64,000 nt of DNA from Owenia fusiformis (lineage: Eukaryota > Annelida > Polychaeta > Sabellida > Oweniidae). Position 1 is the first letter of the stretch. Every line of letters starts with the position of its first letter. Both the position numbers and the translations under genes were made by a program. The notes under the pieces were generated by a model. The model did no database searches and had not been told where the DNA came from. It worked only from the letters and a program-made list of their open reading frames with translations. Below, piece by piece: positions 33,146 to 45,300 of the stretch. Where the stretch lies: positions 1,125,341 through 1,189,340 of the forward strand of contig CAIIXF020000008.1 in NCBI GenBank assembly GCA_903813345.2. The letters are read 5' to 3'.

Positions 33146-34469
33146 AAATGTCATTCAAAATAATTCTAACAAAATTTTTCAATTTTGAACTATATATTTG
33201 TCCCATAACATGTAAATATCTACATAAAAATATGAAAAATATTACCCATAATATAAATTGTGTATAAATTATTGTATAGTATTTAATAATAATCATAATA
33301 AAAATTGCATTAAAAATCTCACCATGTGAATCTACCTTATTTGGCCTATATGCCAAAATAGATGGCTGTTTTTATTATCCTCATGTCACTACAGTAGTAT
33401 ATCCAGATGAGGGGAGGTCTATTTCTTTTATAAATTACATTGGAAAGAACGCATTGATATTCTCACCTTGTTTGCTCTTTCATTTACAAGGACATTTTTT
33501 CTAGCACTTCATATCAAAGCATTAATGTTACAAATAAAAAAATTGTTATACAACAAATCAAAATATATACTGTATTGTATTGTCTTTTGTTTACCTCCAA
33601 TGAAGGTGAGGAATACCTCTTTGGCATACAGTATATTCTGTTTTTTCATGTTCTTGATTTACTCATGTAATCATGACCCAGACAGACCCAGGAACTCCTC
33701 TTTGTCTTGTGGACTACTAAGCCACCCCTTTCTTCATAAATGGATTACATATATACTCGTATTCTGCAGTGTTCAACAGCTAATAATTGTAATACCATAA
33801 AAGGAATTACAAAAATGTCACCACCTACCATTTGTTACAGACGCTGAACACCATCCATAGAAAAGTTGGAGACTATATAGTAATACGTCACCATTTCTGG
33901 TGGTGGCATAACAAGGGTGAAGACTAGTCTCTTATTTGTATACATGAAAAGCATGAATAGTTTAATTCATTGTAAGCTATTCAGGTTAATTGTGCACTGA
34001 CTATAAAATTTTAATAAAAAACTAGTTTTGAGCAAAAATTATACATATTAATTAAAATTAAATACATGTCCACATTTTAAATGCCTTTGTTTGTAATACT
34101 AGATGTACATTTATGTATATCAGTACATCACATATATATATGTATAAGGACATGCACATGAATATAGACAAAATAATACATATTTATGTGAAGTATATTT
34201 TTAGTGCCTTTTGCACTTTACCCTTATGGAATACAGTATGTCCTTATGAATTTGTAAGTATGCAGTCATCAAAATTACGTGTTCATTCAAATAAAGATTC
34301 GCATGATCTGAGCTTCATTCATTCATCCAGTTGATTGGTTCTTTTTGGAGAACGTAAATATTCAGCATTTTTGTAGCCCTTAAGCAAAAATAACATTGGA
34401 ATGGCTTAATGTGGCTATTCTTTACAATGTTTAAATTGGTACTAGTTTTACAGGTCAGGTGTTCATTCC
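33146..34469. other. Intergenic region between convergent MTIF2 and XDH
   Basis: AT-rich and without a supported gene. It holds one copy of a dispersed repeat (about 33808-33915) and otherwise no structure I can identify. Both flanking genes are transcribed toward it. Confidence 0.5.
33808..33915. repeat. Dispersed repeat with tgtcaccacct / ggtggtg ends
   Basis: Contains tgtcaccacctaccatttg, ttacagacgctgaacacc, agttggagactatatag and ends ctggtggtgg. Related copies lie at about 52110-52240, 54410-54760 (split) and 62290-62430. Short inverse-related ends suggest a small DNA element. Confidence 0.6.
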
Positions 34470-34475
34470 TTTATT
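34470..34475 (-). terminator. Candidate XDH poly(A) signal
   Basis: AATAAA on the - strand (tttatt on +), 173 bp beyond the XDH stop codon. It is the first clear signal downstream. Confidence 0.5.
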
Positions 34476-34647
34476 TATAGATTATGTCTTTCCATAATAC
34501 TAATCCACCAAATGGTCAAACTCCATACTTTTCAAACATCTCATGATGAACTCCATTGGAACAAGTTATAAGCCAGTCAGATTCAATGTTACAAGCACAC
34601 TGGTGATGTCATCATTGTTTTGAGCCAATTGGATTTAATGTAACATA

Positions 34648-37600
34648 CTAATGTTGAACAAACCAAGGAGTGAAACTGCCCTCTTTTGGTTCTGGGAACT
34701 GAAAAAATAAAAACATCAATAAAAAATAAATACTTGATAAAAAAATTTATTCCAACATCTGTCTTCAAACATTCCAAAATTAAAATTATTTTTTAAAATT
34801 TATTCACAATTTTCTTTATTTAAAATCAATCAAACCCAACTCTAATGTTATTTTAAATAAAGTCTGATTATTTTTTCATAAGTTATCTACACATTTTCTT
34901 TTCAAATTCCTGCCATGTCTTGCCTGTATTGTATTTTGACATAGATACAGAAATGGCATATGTACCTGCTTTGTGAATTCATCTGAGCATGCCATGCGAA
35001 TACGTTCTGAAGAAGCTGGGCTGTCCAGTCTAAACACACCGGTGACCCCTGTGTCTGCACGCGCTGATGTGATTGCGTGTTTAATGGCATAGAACACAGT
35101 AGATGCAAGAATCAGAGGCGGCTCTCCAATGGCCTAAAAAACATCACGGGCTGATGATTATAGGCTGCTCACTTTATAGAATGATTTTAACTGATTTATT
35201 TAAAATCGATTTTCATAGTAATAACAAAATGGGTTGATTGATCATAAGGACCTGTATCTAGGTAAAGGAGCTTTTCAGTAGTTTTTATTTGGGTGACAGT
35301 TTTATAGATGCCAAAGTACATGGCTGCATGGCAGGTGACAACATGTTAGTTACAGTGAAGTGGAGGAATATTACCTTAGATGAATAAACTGCTTTTGGAT
35401 TGGGCGAATCTTTCAAGAGTGTAACATTGAATTCTATTGGCACATCTCCAAATCCTGGGATTTTGTATGCCCCAGGTCCTCGTGTAAGAAGTGTTCCATT
35501 GGGAGAGTACTTATGCTGCTCAAGGGTAAACAGCCCATAGCCCTGTATGAAAATAAACCAGTCTTCAAAATAAATTCATCCACATTAAACAATTACTTTT
35601 TTCTGATACTCAAGATTACCTCTGCCTTGCATAGTGCATGTATGCATATCAAGACTAAATTCAGGTGAATGTCCCATGTGCAAATATTAAACGCTTGCTC
35701 TTATTGTAACTTATACACCACGATACAAAGATGTCAACAGGAATGAATCCAAAATAAAGAACATTTACTCTAAAATAGCTGTTTGGTGCAATTTACTTAG
35801 TGAAGTAGCCTTTTTATTAACTTATGTATAATGTAATTTGTAATTATCATGTTTTTCATATATTGAAAGCATATAATATATCAATCTTTAAATGACCTGT
35901 GCAAATGCTCCCTCTATTTGGCCAATGTCAATGACTGGGTTAAGACTGCTCCCAAGGTCCATCACTATATCGGTTTTAAGAACCTAACAACAAACTTACA
36001 AGAATTAATTAAAATGATATACAGTTACAAAGTTTGATTTCTTTATATATGTTCTTCGGTGTTTTATCTATTTTATTTGCAAGAATTGTATGATATACCG
36101 GCAGTACTATTTATTTTCCTATAATTACTTTTTATTAACTTTCTCAGCCATGTAAAGTTCATTGTCTATGAAGTCATGTTTCTAGTGAGTTTCTGTGATT
36201 TCCCCCATAATAAATTCCAATGGGTGTTATTTTGGAAGTTTGAATCTTGGACGTATGTCTCCATCTATAATAATTTTTGTTAACATTGTCTGTTTTATCC
36301 AAAAATAAAAGTGAAGGTTCTTCTGAAATACTGCCCATGGGTCACTTAACAGGGGTGATTTAACAATCAAATTCTTACCTTGTGATCGCCAGTGAGGCAG
36401 TCAATCTCCACCTCAGACACTGCAGCTCCAAATGAAAAGTAATTAAAAGGATTCCCAGAATTTGTTTCCCAGTCATATCCAAGATTAGGTGTCCTAAAAT
36501 GTGAATTCAAAAACACTTAATGCTTTGAAAATAGGGCCTTGGTACTTTACATAGTGGCATATCAAATCATAGAACTTTACAATACATTTATCTTCATCAT
36601 AAGTCACGTACCAACTCTTTCATTACATGATCGTGTGGTGAGATAAATATTTTTTGTGGAAGGGAAAATATTATTTTCGCAATTCTCGTGCTTCTTGTTA
36701 TTATCATTATCATGAATGAAACTTTTTGGATAGTACCACGGTTGATTGCTAAGGAGGCCTTTTAGAGAGCTAACAATGATATACCCTGATATGAGAGTAG
36801 AGTCTTGTTACAAACTGAAGAAAACCTCTTTTAGGAGGCAAATTCAAATGAATGCAAATGGTAACTGCAATGGGATATAGCCAATTTTAGGAATCAGATC
36901 TTTTTCATCAATTTCAAAGTGAGTGCTCAATTTTAATTCTTACTTGTAGAATCCAGATGCAGAGAGGCTTACACGATCAAAGTATGCAGCATTTACCTGT
37001 GAAAAAGAAAACTTTTTATTAATTGAAATAATAATATGAATGGGGAGATTTGCTCAACTCAAGGCATCTTTTAGGGCTACGGTATAAGTGATGGAAAAAT
37101 CAAAAAAATCCTTACCCAATCATTCCATGTTCCTTCAGGTTTAGCCTTCACAAATGGTTGGAGTCTGTCTTTAATTGTCTGGCAAGCTTGTAATACAGCC
37201 ATACCATTGAGGTCTGAGCTTGCACTAGCAGCAGTGGCTGATGTGTTGGGGACTGTATTGGTACTTGTTTCACTAATATGGATCCTCTCTGCAGATACGC
37301 CAAGTGTCTTGCTTGCAACCTGCCAGATAAAAGAAACACTTAGAACTTGATCGTATTATGTAGAACAGTGGCTGATGTGTTGGGAACTGTATTGGTACTT
37401 GTTTCACTAATATGGATCCTCTCTGCAGATACGCCAAGTGTCTTGCTTGCAACCTGCCAAATAAAAGAAACACTTAGAACTTGATCGTATTATGTAGAGC
37501 AGTTGCTGATGTGTTGGGGACTGTATTGGTACTTGTTTCACTAATATGGATCCTCTCTGCAGATACGCCAAGTGTCTTGCTTGCAACCTGCCAAAATAAC

Positions 37601-40600
37601 TATTTTTCATAAACATGTATGACCTGATTGTATTATATTGTATACTTTATTCACCTCTTGTATAAGTGAATTACAACAATGGTTTCAACAAGAGATAATA
37701 GCTTTCAATATTGCAATAACTTTCATATTGTGTGTAAGTATTTGATATTTACTGATGGCAAAATTTCGAAATGACAAAAAACATCCTCTGATCTCATGTA
37801 TTCTTTCCCCATGCCTAAAGGAACTCATTAAATGAACTCATTAAATATTTCTCACAGTATTACCTGAATCATTTTGGTATGCAGTCCCTGGCCCATTTCA
37901 CATCCTCCATGAGTAAGTAAGACAGAACCATCAGTATAGACATGTACCAAGGCACCAGCTTGGTTTAAAAATGTAGCTGTAAATGCGATGCCAAACTTAG
38001 TTGGTACAGCTGCTATCCCACGTTTCCTCCATCTGCTTTCCCTGAAATTGAATCATTAAATTGAATTAAGTACTGTTATGTCCATTTCTTCAGCCATTCT
38101 TTTGTAACATGAAATGGATCTCTTTCAAAAGGATAGAGTACAGCGAAGCCTGTCAAATCTAAAGGACATGAAGATTGGCAAAAGTTTTGGGACTGACAGG
38201 TTTTCACTTTTCAAGGTTTTTAACATTAAAGTGGCAGTTTAAAAAATGGAAACGAAAAAGTGTTCACATTGAAAAGTGTTTAGATTACTCAACATTTAAG
38301 TGAACATTACTGAATATATAATCACCTGTTATATTCATCAATCTGTTCCAAACGTTTGTGGTAGTTGCTCTGTTCTAGAACCTGCTTCCAACAGCTTTCA
38401 ATGTTACACCTTTCTATTGTCTGATTGTAGTGTGTCTTGTCTCCCTCTTTATACATGTTCATTTCACGAACCTAAAACAACATTGTTTCATACATTAAAT
38501 GAAGAGATATGTATGGTTTTCTATCATTACTTATATATTAAGATACCAAGGTATAAATCTTGATTAGATATAACCCTAGAATTGCCTTGACAATGCATTT
38601 CAGTTATTATATCGTACCTTTGTTTGTGAAATTCCTAGCTTCGATGCAACATCAGATATCCAGTTTTCACAGACCATCAATCCCTGTGGGCCTCCAAATC
38701 CTCTGAATGCAGTATTGGATGGAATGTTTGTCTTGCAAAGGTGACCTTTGACCCTAACATTTGGAATCTTGTAGCAGCTATCAGAGTGGAACATGGCTCT
38801 TTCCATAACCTGGTATTAATCATAAAATGTTAGAGAATGTTTTAAATTTAATGAAATGTCTCATGACATAAGTTAAAACCTGTATATCCAAACACTTGAT
38901 CTAACTTAAACAACTGTAAATTGGAAATAGCTTTATGATTCAATGTTTAATCTACCATTGAATTCAATTTTAAAATGCACCTTTGGCCAGTCTCTGTGAC
39001 ATTTTGGATATGACAGGTTTGACATTTTTTATATTTTTGGAATTTTGTCTAGCTGTGTTCAGTGGTAAATACTGATCTGGTTCACAAGGATCAAATGAAG
39101 ATACATACAGCAGCTGACAGGTCTGTGCTACAGCCTGCATTCAGGTACAAGTCCACATCCAGAGCTTCAATTCTACCCTGTGCGGTGAATCCTATCTGTA
39201 AGTAAAATATCATCCATCAACTTTGTCATGATTAACAAGGGAAATGGTCCTTCAGGATGACTCCTTTTCAATTCTTTGTTTTTGATTCCACTATGTGATA
39301 TGATCTTAGGAATATCATGGATATAAAAATGCTTCTGAAGAAAGATTAAATTTGCTAACAATGGTATACAATGGCATCAACAATACACTACACTACACTA
39401 CACTACACTACTGAAAAAACATGACTTCACTTAAAGAAATATTTTCTGAGCACAAGGGTCAAGAGGCATACTTACTTTGTATTTGGCATATAAAGGATGG
39501 CGAGTTCCAGTGGTCAGCATGTCTTCATCACGATCCAACATACATCTCACAGGGCGCCCAAACCTATTACATATACAAATACGATAAGGCTAATAACATA
39601 TACTTCAAACCAGATTTTTCATATTTTGAGATTACCTTTTTACCTCTTAATAAATTTATATGAGAGAGAAGTGGGAAAAACCAACTTCAATAATATATAA
39701 CATAAATAATCAGTTTTCTTTTAAATAAGCGAAATACCATGAAGTGACAAACTAGCCCTAAAATCATCAAATAGGATATAAGTTTATTCAGAGGAAGCTG
39801 TGCATCGTTCAGATTATTGAGCAACCACAAAATAATCTATTCATTGTTGTAAAAGATGACATACTTTTGGGCAGCAACTACAGCAGGTAGACTAAGTGCT
39901 GGTATAGAACGGGTTTCCTTTCCACCAAATCCACCACCTTCAACAGTGAACACATATTGAAGAGAAAACAAGAAATGAACAACGTAGCAGAGAAAGTAGA
40001 GATAATACAATGGTAAATCATCATTAAACCAAACTAAATATTTTCTACCCTGTATGTGGCCAGCTGCACCATGTGACCACCATATATGGTAACATACCCA
40101 TTCACACCCATATATGGTAACATACCCATTCTCTTAACTCTGCAGACAACATGGCTTGCAGGTACCCCAAGTGCACGAGCTGCCAGCATCTGAGTGGTGG
40201 TCGGGTTCTGAGTTGATGCAAAAATTTCCATTTCCCCATCTTCTCCTGTAGAATTTCAATACAGATATATGAGCGAATGGATTATTTGATTATTAGTATA
40301 TTATTGCATATATTTCTTTCAAAGATTGTTTTGTTACTGATCTCCATATATCAGTTTGAAATAGAAATCTTGAAAAAAAATTTCTGAGATGACACACTTT
40401 TCTAAAAAGTATCATAACCTTCACATGAGTATGTTTTGAAACCAATCTGTTTTTTCAACTGAAAGTGCTACTGAAAACAAATACAACCAATCATATTGTT
40501 ATATCAAAATATGTTCTGTAAAGACTACATTCATAATGTACATTCACTGCATTTGAATTTAACTTTATATTCATGCACACTAAATGGTACCTTTGGGGAC

Positions 40601-42369
40601 AGCAATTACAGCATTAGTCTCCAGGTAGAAGTGTTCCTGACTCCCAAGATGGATCTCCCCCTCAAGGGTGTTCTCTACCTCCTTCAGGGCTGATTCAACA
40701 TCACCATTAACAATAACACTATCTGTTGGAAAATATGAATCCTTGGCAATGGCCTCCTGAAATATAAGTTACCTTTTATGCAATGATTGTAGAGGTAGAA
40801 GCCCAGTGGAAGGTCATTAGGTCAAATTCCATCCCAAAATGGCAGAAAATGCATGCTAATATCTTAAGTGGCAGTAATAGTAAAAGAGGACAAGATGAAG
40901 CAATATTATGTGAAAAATGACACATATGGTAGATTCTTTATGATGTTTGGAGAAATCACTGCACGTGCATTATGTACCTACTTTGATGGTTATAATGGGA
41001 TCATATGTTTCATACTGGATTTTAACAAGTTTAGCAGCTCTCTGCGCATGAGCCTGTGTGTCAGCAACTATGGCTCCAATAATCTGCCCCTGGCAAGTCA
41101 CCTACAGTATTAGATATATTACATGACAAATACAATAGGATACAGGATGTGTCATACCTAAAATGATAGATATCATTGCATGTTGTTTATTCTCCATTTT
41201 ACCCCACCAAGCCTTACTACAATCCAGTGGGAGGTTTATGCAAGCTATTATAATATAAATTTTATCAACTAAACTACTCAATACAATACAATACAATACA
41301 ATACAATACCATATAAAGCAATATGATACATTGTTCATTTAAACCAATGCAAAAAATTGTTATTATCATCATAATTACCATTTCACTTCTGTAAATCTCT
41401 TCATCAATCAAAGCTGCCGGGCCAGTGTCGTTGCTCCCTGGAACATCTGTGTGATCAACGTATCCCACAATGCCTGGAATCTCTAGCGCCATCTTTGTGT
41501 CAACGCTGAGAATCTTTCCATGTGCAACTGTGCTCAATACAAGTGCAATGTAAAGCTCATCTACAAAATGTGCATGATAAATAGTAAAATAAATTAAATA
41601 TCATGGTATTTCTATTGAGAAACAATGCTATTTAAATTTAAGTAAAACAAAATAACTGATAAATAATCAATAGATTAGGTGAAACAAAAGTTCAATAGTT
41701 TTGGATCATATCAAATGATAAATAAAAAAAAAATGCAATTTTAAAGAAAACTAAAAATAATTTCAAAAATTTAAATATGATTTTTTTCAAAAACAGCTTT
41801 TTAAAAATGAAAAGAACATTTAAGACAAATGATATTTGTGACAATTGATAATTTCTATATAATAAAGTATTCACATAAAGTTGACCATTAATAAATTGTG
41901 AAAATGAGCCCTTTTGTGTTCCTAATGTATCTATAATGCAACTAACTTTATGCATTTAATTATGTTAGTAGAAATGTCTATGATTAGATGGTGTTAGCAT
42001 TAATTGATGCCTAAATTCTTCGAGACAATTTCTCAAATATCTGAACCTACATGTTTTTTTGATTTGACAGTATCCAAATACACGAGCAAGGGGTATTTTA
42101 TTGAAAATGCTTCAAAGTAAGGACCATGGGGTACTAAATAAGCACTTTTGATGCAATTTGGTAGATGAAAACATCATACCACTATAATGTGGCATATCAT
42201 CACAGTAAATTGCTTCCCCGGTAGCTTGCTTGGCTGCAGAGACATGTGGAACTGGTCGACCAACCGGATCAATTTCTTGCTGACCTTCAGGAACTTTTTC
42301 GAAAATTTGAACTGATTTTCTTTCCTCCCATTCATAATCCTTGATTGCTGTTAAATCCTTTCCGTGAAG
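34648..42369 (-). CDS. XDH: XDH exons: molybdopterin domain
   Basis: Landmarks in order: [36 protein letters not shown] (Gln767 equivalent); [16 protein letters not shown] (Glu802 equivalent); [30 protein letters not shown] (Arg880 equivalent); PTKFGIAF (Phe914 equivalent); [39 protein letters not shown] (Phe1009 equivalent); [11 protein letters not shown] (Glu1261 equivalent); [13 protein letters not shown]. The last exon is short and ends PWFVQH. The usual GGTEMGQG reads GGCEMGQG here, a Thr-to-Cys change beside the cofactor-binding loop. Confidence 0.95.
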
Positions 42370-45300
42370 CTGTTAGTCAGATTAGTATGAGGAGAAAATA
42401 AAATTAATGTTATGAGTTAATGCACACTAGTAGAGAGTGCAATATATTACACACAAAGGTTCCAATATATTACAAACAAAAGTTCTGTTCTTTGTAGACC
42501 CTTAATGCCACCATCATGCCCATTAGTAATGACACTATAAAATGTAATGTAATGAAATAGAATGTATTCACATTTAGTCTAATGAAGGAAAAGAGATTTT
42601 GGGACAAATAAAGGGTCTTAAAAGGACAGCACCTTTTCAAAATACATAGGTTAAAAGAAATCATAATGTGAACATAGTTCAAGAGGTCAAAATGAATGTG
42701 TTGAAAATGAATATAAATAGAGATGTGAATTGTTAGTTTATAGTATAGTCAGTAATACCTGGATATCCAAACACCTCTCAATTTTAAGGCCACAGACTTC
42801 CACGTTAAAAAAATTTGAAATGTGAACACCTTTACCATTTTTGTCAGTCCAAGTGGCATTTGGATAAGCAGGTGTTACTGTATATCTACATGTATTTTGA
42901 AAATGTTACTACACATTCACCAGATGATCACTAAAAGCATTAACACAAAAAGATTTCTAAAGCAATACTAGTACTTGACACATAGTGTTTCCTAATAAAA
43001 CAAGCACCCCAAATCAAGAACATAAAATTTAGAACATTACATGCACAACCAGCATATATTCATATACATAATTTTAAGGTCTTGACCGACAAGCGAAAAC
43101 TTACCTTAACCTTGTAGGATTTAACTTGAAGGAAAAACTTGAAGAAAAAACTTGTTGTTAGTGTACGTCGGTACTGTATTTGACCACCAGGTGCGCTGTC
43201 AGACAATGGAAGATCATTCTCCAACCAATGGCAGACGTCCTCCAATAATTTGTCATCCCAAGTTCTAAAATCAGAAAACCAACACTGCATTCCAAGACAT
43301 TTTAACAATCCTTGCGTTTACTGACCAAGAAGCTGTTAAGATATAAAATATATTATAATAATGTACATACCCTCTATATGTTTGAAAACTGGATGTCTTC
43401 ATTTGACAGTGGGTTGTGTAATAAATGGAACAAAAGAATCACTGCTCATGCAACTAGAGTTGATGCCCAAATTATCATTTAGCTGACTTGAATCGAACTA
43501 GATCCAAATCTGATTTTTCAACCAGGTTCAACCCTAGACAATAGATAATTGTTTTTTTCAACCATATCAATATTGCAAAGGGACTGAAAGGAAAATACCT
43601 TTAAATAAAGGGAGGAATGGGATTGAATACATATATGCATTTCCATTATATTTTCAACTGAAATCACAGCAACAATATTTTGTTTCCTCTGTCAACTCAT
43701 AAAATTGAACAGCACAATTAAAAATGTATGACTGAAATATATGATGCATACCTTCCTATTGCCTTATTACAACAGCCTAGAGCCAGGACTGTAGTTGGAG
43801 CCATCCCACCAAAAGCTAGTGACATTTTCTGAACCTTTTGCTCATCATCCAGTCTCACTTTCATCCCAGCATTAACGATGGCAATGTCATCTTCTTTCCT
43901 ATTAGCTTGCTTGTATGCATAGAAATACTCTTTCTAAAAGAAGAAGGTATTTTTAGCAAAGAATTAAGCTAAGGATGGTACTGTTTCATATCTAGTGGCT
44001 TATAATGCTATAAACAAGGCCACTACAAGGGTCTATGTTTTATATGTAAACTCAAAATGAATTCTATGAATAAAAAAATTTAATATTTCAAACATGTATG
44101 AGAATCAATACACACCTGATATTTATTTTAATTCAGCAACAAACTCAAACAGTATTTTCTGAACCATTTGTACAATATATCATACCTCAGATGTGTAGGG
44201 AATGAAAATAGAGACCAGTATTTCATCAGGTCGCACGATGTTCTTTCTATATGCTGTATAGAAATTTTCATCAAATGCTACCTTTCTGGAACCCTCTGAA
44301 AATGAATATCAACATTGTTTATGGCTTCCTCTTGGGGTACTAGTTAAAATGGCTTATGTTCCTGTTGACAATTTAGATTAGATACGTTTCAAAAATGAAA
44401 CAGATTTCTTTTACCTCAGTAGTGGTTCAATCTGCAACAAATGAGTGCCTTGTATGCTGATAACATATTGTTAGCTATTGGCATATAAAATGTGGACCAG
44501 ATCTAGTAACGGTATTTAAGTCATTAAAAATAACATTTCATTCCATGAAAAATGGCAGCTTTTGAATTCAGGGGTCATCCTGAAAATCTTCTTCTGTGTA
44601 GAGGTCCTATAAACCTAAGACATCAGTAAATAAAATTTGAACAGAATCACAGGCTGGTATCGAAAAATTTGTCCGCTGTGACGGAGCGTGCTATTTTGCA
44701 TAGAAACACTAAGAAACCAACACAATTTATTTTTTACTCATATGTTTCGCTATACCAAAGAAAGTTTCTTACTCAGTGCAATGGGTATATCATTTGCGGG
44801 TAACTTTAACTTTTGTTTGAAGTCCAACAACGCTAAGAGTAAGAGCTATTGAAAACGGCGCCGGGGTATCATGCTCCAAAATGTACCATTTCTTTTATTT
44901 CTTTTTAATGGTACAATATAGCGACACAATAATATTATGTATAATGAAGAAATAAATATTTAATGAAAAAATAGATATGTGTTTGTAATATTGGTATTAA
45001 CTTAAGATTAAAAAGTGTCACTATCTCTTTCATTTTTCAACAAATATAGGCTCACGTGACATATGACGCGGGGCAGTCAATTTTGATCTATCGTAGACCA
45101 TATCAGTATCAAACTGCCGATATTTCAACCTCGTCTTGCGAGGCCATTTTTATTTGAAACATCTTGAATTTGGTGTCAAAATAAAGCTGGTCACGCCCAC
45201 TTTCAGAGTTATCAATGAATCATTTACTACGACTACTATATTCATTTAGGAGGCGTGTAAAGTTAACCAATCAGAAAGACAATTGCTCCATATATGACAG

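Noticed and set aside
37148-37616. Three similar minus-strand frames ([18 protein letters not shown]) suggesting a repeated protein
   Set aside because: They are another frame of the triplicated XDH exon segment. The XDH frame is the conserved one.
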